Shown: piece after piece, positions 25,767 through 33,445 of the stretch | Numbering within the stretch: the stretch's first letter is position 1 | Layout: each line of letters opens with the position of its first letter | Assembly (NCBI RefSeq): GCF_014203355.1 | Contig: NZ_JACHIR010000001.1 | Location: 6,016,038 to 6,080,037 of the forward strand | Direction: 5' to 3' | From: Kutzneria kofuensis | GTDB taxonomy: Bacteria; Actinomycetota; Actinomycetes; Mycobacteriales; Pseudonocardiaceae | DNA length: 64,000 bases | Position numbers and translations under genes: made by a program | The notes under the pieces: generated by a model | What the model saw: only the letters and a program-made list of their open reading frames with translations | Told to the model about the DNA's origin: nothing | Databases searched by the model: none

Positions 25767-26852
25767 TTATCGCTTGGGAGGCTCCGTGGAAGCGCTCACA
25801 CGGTCAACTGAACCGGTTTTGCCGACCGCGACGGCCACCCTCAGCAACCCGTCCTCCACGGTCTGTCGTGTGCTCAGGCCGGCCCGTGCGGCCGTTCGGG
25901 TCAACGCGTCCTCGGCCGGCAGGCACCAGCCGACGAGCTCCTCGTAGCCGCCTCCGCGCGCCACGGACGCCAGGTGCGACAGCATCGCGGTGCCCACGCC
26001 ACGCCGCTGCCAGCCGTCCTCCACGAGCAGCGACACCTCGGCCCGCCGAGGGTCGGTCATCCCGATCAGCTGTCCGATGGCGACGACGTCCCGGCCGGCC
26101 ACCGCCAGCACGGTGGTGCCACGCGGCGGACTGAGCAGCCGGTGCAGCCAGCGCCGCGGCACGGTCCGCACGCCGGCGTGGTACCGGGCGAACAATGCCC
26201 TCATCGAGCACCGCTTGTGCAGCGCGGCGACCTCGTCGGCGTCGGACGGCCGCCCGATCCGCAGCACCAGTCCCGCGCCGTCGGACGTCAGCACGGCCCG
26301 CGGCTCCGGCGCCGATCGGCCGGCCGCATCGAGCACCTCCAGCAGCGCGAACGCCCGCGCCAACTCCGTGTCGGTGAACGGTGCCCACGCTCGGCGCACG
26401 AGAAAGGCGCCGCCACCCGGAAGGCTGACCACGAACTGGTGACCGTCGAGCGCGGAAACACCCCAGCCGGCCAGTTCCGGGCCCGCTGTCACCGGAGCGA
26501 CGGAATCCGCGCCCAGCAACGACCGCAGCGACGCCGCCAGCTCGGTCGGCTCGGCCAGCGCCCGTCCGGCGGCGCGGAGCGCCGACGCCCGTTCGTCGAC
26601 CAGGTCGTGCATCGACGCGGCGGCGATCGACACCTGCCGACCGCCCTCGGCCTGCAGCAACTGGGCAAGGTCCGCCGGCCGCAACCGATCCGGCGCGGTG
26701 ACGACAAGGTCGTCCACCACACCCCCGGGCACGGGCAGCACCGACAGCGCCAGCACGTTGCAGTCCTGCGCGGCGAGCTGGACGGTCAGCCGGGCCAGCA
26801 CGCCCGGGCTGTCGGCCAGCCGCACCCGCAGCCGCCATGTCGAAGTGGCCAT
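25767..26852 (-). CDS. ACT domain - GNAT acetyltransferase fusion
   Basis: A 361-residue protein. An ACT domain occupies residues 1-75 (RLRVRLADSPGVLARLTVQL) and is normally an amino-acid-binding regulatory module. A linker with a second beta-rich segment follows, and a C-terminal GNAT acetyltransferase fold begins near 195 (LRIGRPSDADEVAALHKR), with the acetyl-CoA loop VEDGWQRRGVGTAML near 285-300. ACT-GNAT fusions occur in actinobacteria, where amino acids such as Asn or Cys control lysine acetylation of enzymes such as acetyl-CoA synthetase (the Pat family of Micromonospora and Amycolatopsis); a similar role is plausible here. The 3' end carries a LacI-type operator sequence of the next gene. 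Confidence 0.85.
   Translation of the reverse strand: MATSTWRLRVRLADSPGVLARLTVQLAAQDCNVLALSVLPVPGGVVDDLVVTAPDRLRPADLAQLLQAEGGRQVSIAAASMHDLVDERASALRAAGRALAEPTELAASLRSLLGADSVAPVTAGPELAGWGVSALDGHQFVVSLPGGGAFLVRRAWAPFTDTELARAFALLEVLDAAGRSAPEPRAVLTSDGAGLVLRIGRPSDADEVAALHKRCSMRALFARYHAGVRTVPRRWLHRLLSPPRGTTVLAVAGRDVVAIGQLIGMTDPRRAEVSLLVEDGWQRRGVGTAMLSHLASVARGGGYEELVGWCLPAEDALTRTAARAGLSTRQTVEDGLLRVAVAVGKTGSVDRVSASTEPPKR
25787..25800. promoter_or_regulatory. Second LacI-type operator candidate
   Basis: TGGAAGCGCTCACA shares the AGCGCT core and outer TG/CA with the perfect operator at 23668-23685. It lies 70 bases upstream of the CebR-like gene, inside the last codons of the ACT-GNAT gene, and is a likely autoregulatory site. 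Confidence 0.5.
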
Positions 26853-26904
26853 GCGACCCAGCCTGCCGGCCGGCTGTTTCCGATCGGTTTCGGTCGCGTG
26901 AGCC

Positions 26905-27267
26905 TCAGCACCAGAGCCATTTACAGCTCGTGGTCGTCGGGATGGGCAGTCCCGGCGTGGTGGTGGTCGTGGGCGGCGGCTGCGTCGTCCTCGTGGTCGG
27001 CGGCGGGGCGTTCTTCGTCGTCGTGTCCCGCGAGTGCGTCTCCGTCTGGCCCGTCGTCGTGGTCGTGGTCGACGAGGACGTCGACGGCGTGACCGTGACG
27101 ACCAGGGTGGACACCTGCGTGCTCACCGTGGTCGGCACGGACGACACCGCGGGCGGCGGCGTGGCCGCGTTCGCGTCCAGCTCATGCAGATAGGCGCCGA
27201 GTAACACACCGACGATGGCCGAGGCGCCGACCGCACAGGCCGACGAAGCCACCAACGCGCGTACCAC
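26905..27267 (-). CDS. Membrane-anchored Thr/Pro-rich protein
   Basis: A 120-residue protein. One N-terminal transmembrane helix (ALVASSACAVGASAIVGVLL) is followed by about 85 residues dominated by Thr, Ser and Pro (VTPSTSSSTTTTTTGQTE), then TTTSCKWLWC at the extreme C-terminus. It is probably an exported, wall-spanning stalk that presents a small disulfide-capable CKWLWC tip; glycosylation of the Thr run is possible. GTG at 27267 is used because AAGGAGG lies four bases upstream. It stands alone between the ACT-GNAT gene and the NMT1-type transporter. No known family is recognised. Confidence 0.7.
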   Translation of the reverse strand: MVRALVASSACAVGASAIVGVLLGAYLHELDANAATPPPAVSSVPTTVSTQVSTLVVTVTPSTSSSTTTTTTGQTETHSRDTTTKNAPPPTTRTTQPPPTTTTTPGLPIPTTTSCKWLWC

Positions 27268-27381
27268 CGAACCTCCTTGCACCCCAGGACTGAGCCGACA
27301 GTGCGCCGAGCGGAGTTACCGCTTGGTACGCAACGACTCCCCATAAGCTAGTCGGCCGGTCAAGTCCTGGGCTGAAGGGGT

Positions 27382-28425
27382 TCAGGCCGAAGCCTGGTCC
27401 ACGAATTCGGTGGTGTACGTCTCAGCGAGACGGACGCTGTCCTTCTTGCCCTTGACGTTGGGGGAGAACTGGCTCAGCACGTTGAGCACGTTCGCCGCCC
27501 CGGCCGAGGGCATCTTGCCATCCGAGTTGAACATCGACTTCGTGTCGCCGATGGACTTCTCGTACAGGGCCTTGTCGTTGCCGGCGTAGTCGGCCGGCAT
27601 CTTGGCCGCGATCTCCGCCCCCGAGTGCGACGAGATGAACTTCAGCGTCTTGACCAGCGCGTTGGCCAGCTTCTGCACCACCGGCTTGTGCGCGTTGACG
27701 TAGTCGCAGGTCATGTACAGCGAGCTGGCCGGGTACAGCCCGCCCAGGGCCGCCTTGGTGCCTTCCTCGGTGCGCATGTCCAGCAGCACCTTGCCCTTGC
27801 CGCTGGACACCAGCTGGGCCACGGTCGGATCCGTTGTCATACCGGCGTCAATTTGGCCGTTTTCCAGCGAGGCGACAAAAGTGCTGCCGGCCCCCGCCTT
27901 CACCTCGGTGAAGTCGGTGCCCGCCTTGAGCCCGTGCTGCTGGCCCAGGTACTGGGTGAGGAAGTCGGTGGACGACCCGAGGTCGGTCACACCGAGCTTG
28001 CGGCCCTTGAAGTCGGCCGCCGACCTGATCGTGCCGGCCTGCGCGGGCGAGACCATCTCCACCTCGCCCGGGATGTTGGCCAGCTGCACCACGCTCTCCA
28101 GGCACTTGCCCTTGGTCTGCAGGTCGATGGTGTGGTCGTAGAAGCCGACGACCCCCTGCACGTCGCCCGAGATGAGCGAGTTCTCGGCGCTCACGCCGGC
28201 CTGCTGGGTGGCCAGGTCGACGGTGACGCCCTGCTCGGAGAAGTAGCCGAGCTGGTCGGCCAGCTTGGCCGGCAGGTAGATGACCTTGTCGATGCCGCCG
28301 ACCATGATCCGGACGTGGTCCGTGCCGCCGGCGGTGGCGGTGTCGGTGCGGGAGTCGCGGCAGGCGGCCAGGCCCAGCACGGTCGCCGCGGCCAGCACCA
28401 GCGTGACAGGGGTACGCAGGTTCAT
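27382..28425 (-). CDS. NMT1/THI5-like ABC substrate-binding lipoprotein
   Basis: A 347-residue binding protein with a lipoprotein signal (LAAATVLGLAAC, Cys near residue 22). The mature protein has the SsuA/ThiY/NMT1 fold signs: IYLPAKLADQLGYFSEQGVTVD, LATQQAGVSAENSLISGDVQ, RKLGVTDLGSSTDFLTQY and IDAGMTTDPTVAQLV. This family binds sulfonates, nitrate, taurine or pyrimidine precursors. It is the last gene of a three-gene importer operon; its ATG overlaps the permease stop, and AAGGAG precedes it. The divergent two-component system probably controls it. The ligand is unknown; no sulfonate-use enzymes are nearby. Confidence 0.9.
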   Translation of the reverse strand: MNLRTPVTLVLAAATVLGLAACRDSRTDTATAGGTDHVRIMVGGIDKVIYLPAKLADQLGYFSEQGVTVDLATQQAGVSAENSLISGDVQGVVGFYDHTIDLQTKGKCLESVVQLANIPGEVEMVSPAQAGTIRSAADFKGRKLGVTDLGSSTDFLTQYLGQQHGLKAGTDFTEVKAGAGSTFVASLENGQIDAGMTTDPTVAQLVSSGKGKVLLDMRTEEGTKAALGGLYPASSLYMTCDYVNAHKPVVQKLANALVKTLKFISSHSGAEIAAKMPADYAGNDKALYEKSIGDTKSMFNSDGKMPSAGAANVLNVLSQFSPNVKGKKDSVRLAETYTTEFVDQASA

Positions 28426-29285
28426 ATCTGGGCTCCTTGCTCGTGCGCCGCGGTCGGCCGCCACTTCAGCAGCCGCTTCTCGAGTGCGGTGAGGATCGCC
28501 TCGGCCAGCAGCGCCAGCACGGTGATGACGATCATGCCGGCGTAGATGCCGGGGGTGTCGAAGTTGCCCTGGGAGCGGGAGATCAGCAGGCCCAGGCCGG
28601 TCTCCGCGCCGACGACCTCGCCGACGACGGCGCCGATCAGGGCGAAGCCGAACGCGGAGTGCAGCGAGGCCAGGATCCACGAGGTCGCGCTGGGCAACAC
28701 GATCGTGGTCAGCACCTGGAACCGGCTCGCGCCCAGCACCCGGGCGTTGTTGATCAGGTTCCGGTCCACCTCGCGCGCGCCCTGGAAGGCGTTGAAGAAC
28801 ACGGCGAAGAACACCAGAATGAAGGCCGTCGCGATCTTGGACTGCATGCCGAGGCCGAACCAGATCACGAACAGCGCCGCCAGCACGATGCGGGGCACCG
28901 CGTTGAGGGCCTTGATGAACGGCGCGCAGATGTCCGACAGCAGCGGGCTGCGGCCGAGCAGCACGCCGAGCACGATGCCGGCCAGCGCCCCGATCAGGAA
29001 GCCGATGACCGCCTCCTCCATGGTGGCGGCGATGTTCGTCCAGATCGAGCCCTGGCTGGTGCCGACGGTGAACCAGTCCACCAGCTTGGACCACACCTGG
29101 CTGGGCTTGGAGTAGAAGAACGGGTCGATCCAGTACGTGGCGGCCAGCTCCCAGCTGCCCAGCCACGCCACCACCAGCGCGACCCGGATCGACCACACCT
29201 TGACCCGGCGGTTGCGCGCCGCCCGGGCCGCGCTGGTCAGCTCCCGGGCCGGCACCGCCTCAGCCGGCAACGACACTGCGCTCAC
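28422..29285 (-). CDS. ABC transporter permease (SsuC/TauC type)
   Basis: A 287-residue inner-membrane protein with about six helices. It begins with a cytoplasmic arm, then WSIRVALVVAWLGSWELAAT; the EAA coupling loop is ARVLGASRFQVLTTIVLPSA (about residues 190-210). It forms the channel of the importer with the neighbouring ATPase and binding protein. It overlaps the binding-protein gene by four bases and the ATPase gene by 26, so all three are co-translated. Length is normal for the family. Confidence 0.92.
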   Translation of the reverse strand: MSAVSLPAEAVPARELTSAARAARNRRVKVWSIRVALVVAWLGSWELAATYWIDPFFYSKPSQVWSKLVDWFTVGTSQGSIWTNIAATMEEAVIGFLIGALAGIVLGVLLGRSPLLSDICAPFIKALNAVPRIVLAALFVIWFGLGMQSKIATAFILVFFAVFFNAFQGAREVDRNLINNARVLGASRFQVLTTIVLPSATSWILASLHSAFGFALIGAVVGEVVGAETGLGLLISRSQGNFDTPGIYAGMIVITVLALLAEAILTALEKRLLKWRPTAAHEQGAQI

Positions 29286-30099
29286 GGGCCTTGTCCACCT
29301 CTTCCCGCAACGATTCCCAGATCTCCCGGTACACGGACTGGAACTCCGGCGTCATCCGGATCTCCTCGACCAGCCGCGGCCGCGGCAGGCGCACGTCGAA
29401 CGTGGCCTTCACGGTCGCCGGGCTGGCGGTCATCACGATCACCTTGTCCGCCAGGGCGATGGCCTCGTCGAGGTCGTGCGTGACGAACACGACCGAAGAC
29501 CTGCTCGCCGGGTCGAGCATCGATCCGTCGGCGTTGCTGCCCGACCACAGGCGCAGCAGCTCGTCCTGCATCAGGGCCCGGGTCTGCACGTCCAGGGCGC
29601 TGAACGGCTCGTCCATCAGCAGGATCGACGGGTCGTTGACCAGCGTCGCCGCCAGCGCCACGCGCTTGCGCATGCCGCCGGAGAGCTGGTGCGGGTAGTA
29701 GCTCGCGAACTTGCCCAGGCCGACCTTGTCGACCCAGACGCGGGCCTTCTCCCGGGCCTTCGCCTTGGAGGCGCCGCGGTAGCGCGGGCCGGCGGCCACG
29801 TTGTCCAGCACGGACCGCCACGGCTGCACGGCGTCGTTCTGGAACATGTAGCCGATGCCCTCGGGGATGCCCAACACCGGCTCGCCGCGGACCAGCGCGA
29901 CGCCGCTCGACGGCGGTTCGAGGCCGGAGACCAGGGACAGCGTGGTGGACTTGCCGCAGCCGGTGGGGCCCACCACGGCCACGAACTCGCCGGGCTGCAC
30001 GGACAGGGTCAGTTCTTGGACGGCGGTGTGCACGCCGCCGGTCGCGCCGCGGAAGCGTTTGGTCGCCGCCCGCAGCTCGATGACGGGTCCGGTCGTCAT
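29260..30099 (-). CDS. ABC transporter ATP-binding protein (SsuB/TauB type)
   Basis: A 279-residue ATPase: Walker A VGPTGCGKST, Q-loop GYMFQNDAVQPWRSVLDNV, signature LSGGMRKRVALAATLV, Walker B ILLMDEPFSALD and switch FVTHDLDEAI. The PW residues after the Q-loop are usual in nitrate/sulfonate/taurine importers. The ATG at 30099 has GAAGGAG upstream; extension further upstream is not supported. It is the first gene of the importer operon and is divergent from the sensor kinase, about 140 bases away. The 26-base overlap with the permease suggests strict coupling. Confidence 0.92.
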   Translation of the reverse strand: MTTGPVIELRAATKRFRGATGGVHTAVQELTLSVQPGEFVAVVGPTGCGKSTTLSLVSGLEPPSSGVALVRGEPVLGIPEGIGYMFQNDAVQPWRSVLDNVAAGPRYRGASKAKAREKARVWVDKVGLGKFASYYPHQLSGGMRKRVALAATLVNDPSILLMDEPFSALDVQTRALMQDELLRLWSGSNADGSMLDPASRSSVVFVTHDLDEAIALADKVIVMTASPATVKATFDVRLPRPRLVEEIRMTPEFQSVYREIWESLREEVDKARERSVVAG

Positions 30100-30150
30100 T
30101 GGCCAGCTCCTTCTTCCTGTTGGCGGTGGACCGTAGGTGGCGGCGGTCAC

Positions 30151-30206
30151 CGTGCGAACCCTTGTCGCGCTTGTTCGCCCATCGCGCGTTTCCCGTGTTT
30201 CGCACG
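30151..30206. promoter_or_regulatory. Inverted repeat between importer and two-component genes
   Basis: CGTGCGAA (30151-30158) and TTCGCACG (30199-30206) flank 40 bases in the divergent gap. A -10-like TAGGGT (30230-30235) lies six bases before the kinase ATG. The spaced repeat is a plausible binding site for the neighbouring response regulator, with DNA between the half-sites looped or bound by a dimer pair. Confidence 0.4.
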
Positions 30207-30241
30207 TTCTGCTCACGGGGTTCTCGGCGTAGGGTCCGGCC

Positions 30242-31819
30242 ATGGCGCCGCCCCGGATGCGGTTCGCCCGGCAGGTGCTGCTGCTTCAGATCGGCGTGGT
30301 CGTGCTGGTCGTCGGAGTGGGGTTCGCCCTGGTCGGGTGGCTGCTGAACACCAACCTGACCGACCAGTACGAGCAGCGGGCACTGGCCGTCGCGCGCTCG
30401 GTCGCCGCCAATCCGGAGATCGGTGACGCGGTCGCCGCGGCCGACTCCAGCGGCCTGGTGGAGATTCGCGCCGAGGCGGTGCGGATCCGCACCGGGGCGC
30501 TGTTCGTGGTGGTCACGGACCGTAAGGGGATCCGCTACGCGCATCCCAACCCGGACGAGGTGGGGGAGCTGGTCAGCACCGACTTCACCCAGGTCGTGGC
30601 CGGGCAGGAGGCCGCGAACGTGGAAGAAGGCACCCTGGGGTATTCGGCCCGGGGCAAGGTGCCGCTGCGGGACCACACCGGGGCGATCGTCGGCGAGGTG
30701 AGCGTCGGCTTCGACGCCACCACGATCTGGGACGCCCTGCTGGGGTTGTTGGCGTGGTGTGTCGCTGGGTTGGTCGCCGCGCTCGCTCTTGGCGTTGCCG
30801 GGTCGGCATTGTTGAACCGGCTGCTGAAGCGCCGGACGTTGGGGCTGGAGCCGTCCGAGCTGTCGGAGCTGGTCCAGCAGCGGGAGGCCGTGCTGCACGG
30901 GATCGGCGAGGGCGTGCTGGCGGTGGATCCCGCCGGCCGGGTGTCCGTCTGCAACGACGAGGCGGCCCGACTCCTTGGCAGCGCGCCGACTCCGGGCACG
31001 CCTGTGTCCACTTTGGAGCTGCCGGCCCGGATAGGCGAGGCCGTCTCGGACGGCTCGGCGGTGGACAACCTGATCGCCGTCGCCGGGGACCGGGTGCTGG
31101 TGGCGACGTGTCGGCCGGTCCGGCGGGACGACATCGACCTCGGCACGGTGCTGACGCTGCGGGACCGGACCGACCTGGAGACGCTGACCCGGGAGCTCGA
31201 TTCCGTGCACCGGCTGACGGATGCGTTGCGGGCGCAGCAACACGAGTTCGCCAACCGGTTGCACACGCTGTCGGGGCTGTTGCAGACCGGCCATCACAAC
31301 GAGGCCGTCGACTACCTCCAGGCGCTGTCGACCACGCCGGTGGTTCCGCTGGGGCCGGCGGCCGTGCCCGATCCGTACCTGCAGGCCTTCGTGTCGGCGA
31401 AAAGCGTTGCCGCGGCGGAGAAAGGGGTGACGCTGGAGGTCGGCGAGGCGAGCTGGGTGCCGACGAAGGTGGTCGCCCCGGTCGAGGTCACCACGGTGTT
31501 GGGCAACCTGGTCGACAACGCCGTCGAGGCCGCCCGGCTCGGCGCGCGCCGCCCCGCCCGCGTCGAGCTGGATCTTGTCGCCGACGGGTCGACCCTGCAC
31601 GTATCGGTGATCGACAGCGGTGACGGCGTGCCGGAACGCTTGCGGGAGACCGTGTTCCTCGAAGGCGTGACCACAAATGACGGTCCAGGCCACGGCCTCG
31701 GCCTGGCGCTGACCCGCCAGGCCGCCAGGGCCCTCGGCGGCGACGTCCGGCTGGCTGATCCGGGTGGCCCCGAGCACGGCGCCGTGTTCGCCGCGAACCT
31801 GCCGGAGGTGCTGGCGTGA
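30242..31819 (+). CDS. CitA/DcuS-family sensor histidine kinase
   Basis: A 525-residue membrane sensor. Helix one (VLLLQIGVVVLVVGVGFALV) and helix two (about residues 160-185) bracket an extracellular PAS-like domain (about 40-160) with RTGALFVVVTDRKGIRYAHP and the conserved GYSARGKVPLRDHTG. A cytoplasmic PAS follows (VLHGIGEGVLAVDPAGRVSV). The phospho-acceptor His lies in QQHEFANRLHTLSGLLQ, and the ATPase has DNAVEAA, DSGDGVP and GHGLGLAL. The family senses citrate and C4-dicarboxylates. The mRNA is probably leaderless. It overlaps the response regulator gene by four bases and is divergent from the NMT1-type importer, the probable target. Confidence 0.93.
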   Translation: MAPPRMRFARQVLLLQIGVVVLVVGVGFALVGWLLNTNLTDQYEQRALAVARSVAANPEIGDAVAAADSSGLVEIRAEAVRIRTGALFVVVTDRKGIRYAHPNPDEVGELVSTDFTQVVAGQEAANVEEGTLGYSARGKVPLRDHTGAIVGEVSVGFDATTIWDALLGLLAWCVAGLVAALALGVAGSALLNRLLKRRTLGLEPSELSELVQQREAVLHGIGEGVLAVDPAGRVSVCNDEAARLLGSAPTPGTPVSTLELPARIGEAVSDGSAVDNLIAVAGDRVLVATCRPVRRDDIDLGTVLTLRDRTDLETLTRELDSVHRLTDALRAQQHEFANRLHTLSGLLQTGHHNEAVDYLQALSTTPVVPLGPAAVPDPYLQAFVSAKSVAAAEKGVTLEVGEASWVPTKVVAPVEVTTVLGNLVDNAVEAARLGARRPARVELDLVADGSTLHVSVIDSGDGVPERLRETVFLEGVTTNDGPGHGLGLALTRQAARALGGDVRLADPGGPEHGAVFAANLPEVLA

Positions 31820-32499
31820 TCCGCGTGCTGGTCGTGGAGGACGATTTCCGTGTCGCCCAGGTGCATTCGGCGTTCACCGACCGCGTGCCCGGCTTCGTCG
31901 TCGTGGGCTCCGCCCGCACCGCCGCCGAGGCGTCCGCCATGATCGCCGAGCTGGAACCCGACCTCGTGCTGCTGGACACCTATCTCCCGGACCGCTCCGG
32001 CCTGGACCTGCTGGCCGAGATCTCCGTCGACACGATCATGCTCACCGCCGTGTCCGACGCCGCCTCGGTTCGCGCCGCCTTCGCCGCCGGTGCTTTGAAC
32101 TACCTGGTGAAGCCGTTCACCGCCGAGCAGCTGGGGGAGCGGTTGACGGCGTATTCCCGCTACCACAACCAGTTGACGCCGTCGCGGGCGCTCACCCAGG
32201 AGGAGATCGACCGCGCGGTGAGGACCCTGCACGACGGCGACCACCCGCACGCACCGAAGGGTCAGTCCCCGGTGACCGCGAAGCTCGTGTCGGACGCCCT
32301 GCGGACCGCCGACGGTCCGCGCTCCGCGGCCGAGATCGCCGCCGGGCTGGGCATCGCCCGTGCGACCGCCCAGCGCTACCTCGCCGCCCTGGCCCAGGAA
32401 GGAACGGCGACGATGAGCCTGCGCTACGGCCTCACCGGCCGCCCCGAGCACCAGTATCAATGGCGCCCCCTTCGGGGTCGCGGCTCGGCCCCCGAGTAG
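31816..32499 (+). CDS. CitB/DcuR-family response regulator
   Basis: A 227-residue regulator. The receiver domain (1-120) begins MIRVLVVEDDFRVAQVH, has the phospho-acceptor Asp in LVLLDTYLPDRSG, the Thr/Ser switch in IMLTAVSD and Lys in LVKPF. The C-terminal helix-turn-helix (about 165-205) reads AEIAAGLGIARATAQRYLAA, as in CitB/DcuR. The GTG start overlaps the kinase stop. It should bind DNA upstream of the importer operon; the 8-bp inverted repeat there is a candidate site. The C-terminal tail LRGRGSAPE is short and basic. Confidence 0.93.
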   Translation: MIRVLVVEDDFRVAQVHSAFTDRVPGFVVVGSARTAAEASAMIAELEPDLVLLDTYLPDRSGLDLLAEISVDTIMLTAVSDAASVRAAFAAGALNYLVKPFTAEQLGERLTAYSRYHNQLTPSRALTQEEIDRAVRTLHDGDHPHAPKGQSPVTAKLVSDALRTADGPRSAAEIAAGLGIARATAQRYLAALAQEGTATMSLRYGLTGRPEHQYQWRPLRGRGSAPE

Positions 32500-32532
32500 C
32501 CGGTGTCTCGCCCTTGCCGTGCGAAACACCGG
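32500..32532 (+). terminator. Terminator after the response regulator
   Basis: CCGGTGTCTCGC (32500-32511) pairs with GCGAAACACCGG (32521-32532), 12 bases with one G-U, loop of nine, directly after the stop codon. Confidence 0.75.
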
Positions 32533-32568
32533 TGGGGCCTCGCACTCTCTGCACAGTACCCTCCCACC

Positions 32569-33390
32569 ATGGATTCGCTGTCGATGATCGACACCTGGTC
32601 GGCCGAGCACGCGGCGGTCGCCGTTGTCGACGCCGACGGCACGGTGCTGGGCACCTACGGCCCGATGGACCACGTGTTCCCGCTGGCGTCGGTGACCAAG
32701 CCGCTGGTGGCGTACGCGGCGCTGATCGCCATCGAGGAGGGCGCGGTCGAGCTCGACCAGCCGGCGGGACCTCGGGGCGCGACCATCCGGCACCTGCTGG
32801 CCCACACCTCCGGCCTGGCCTTCGACGACCACCAGACCGTCGCCGCCCCCGGCGCCCGCCGCGTCTACTCCAGCGCCGGCTTCGAGGTGCTCGCCGACAC
32901 CGTCCAGGACGCCACCGGCATCCCGTTTCCGCAGTACGTCAAGGAAGCCGTCTTCGAGCCGTTGAAGATGACCACGGCGGCGCTGGTCGGCCCGGCCGGC
33001 TCCGGCGCCGAGGCCAGCTGCGCGGACCTGGTCCACTTCGCGACGGAGCTGCAGGCGCCGACCCTGGTCGCGGCGGAGACGCTGGCCGAGGCGACAAGCG
33101 TCGTCTTCCCCGGCCTCGACGGCGTTCTCCCCGGATTCGGCAACCAGCGGCCCAACGACTGGGGACTCGGCTTCGAGATCCGGTCGCGGAAGTGCCCGCA
33201 CTGGACCGGCGACCACAACTCGCCCCGCACCTACGGCCATTTCGGCGCGGCCGGCACGTTCCTCTGGGTGGACCCGGAGGCGCGACTGGCCGCGATCGCG
33301 CTCACCGACCGGCCGTTCGACCAGTGGGCGACCGAGGTCTGGCCGCCGTTCAACGACGCGATCCTGGCGGAAACCTCCGATCGACGGTAG
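32569..33390 (+). CDS. Serine hydrolase of the beta-lactamase/DD-peptidase class
   Basis: A 273-residue class C-type serine hydrolase. The SxxK motif is SVTK (in PLASVTKPLVAYAALIA, near residue 44), the second motif is YSS (VYSSAGFEVLADTV), and the KTG-equivalent is HFGAAGT near the C-terminus. LLAHTSGLAF is the usual mid-motif of the family. There is no signal peptide, so it acts in the cytoplasm, more like an esterase or EstB-type enzyme than a penicillin target. The ATG at 32569 follows a -10-like TACCCT by six bases, suggesting a leaderless mRNA. The substrate is unknown. Confidence 0.87.
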   Translation: MDSLSMIDTWSAEHAAVAVVDADGTVLGTYGPMDHVFPLASVTKPLVAYAALIAIEEGAVELDQPAGPRGATIRHLLAHTSGLAFDDHQTVAAPGARRVYSSAGFEVLADTVQDATGIPFPQYVKEAVFEPLKMTTAALVGPAGSGAEASCADLVHFATELQAPTLVAAETLAEATSVVFPGLDGVLPGFGNQRPNDWGLGFEIRSRKCPHWTGDHNSPRTYGHFGAAGTFLWVDPEARLAAIALTDRPFDQWATEVWPPFNDAILAETSDRR

Positions 33391-33416
33391 CGAGCGATAC
33401 TCAGCACACGCTGAAG

Positions 33417-33445
33417 TGGAAGTCCCTGCGAGAGAGGAACTTCCA
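33417..33445 (+). promoter_or_regulatory. RNA hairpin masking the protease start site
   Basis: TGGAAGTCCCT (33417-33427) and AGGAACTTCCA (33435-33445) form an 11-bp stem with one G-U pair and a 7-base loop. The 3' arm contains the AGGAA ribosome binding site and the A of the ATG at 33445. A smaller stem TCAGC-ACAC-GCTGA (33401-33414) lies just upstream. Control of translation by melting or protein binding is inference. Confidence 0.6.
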
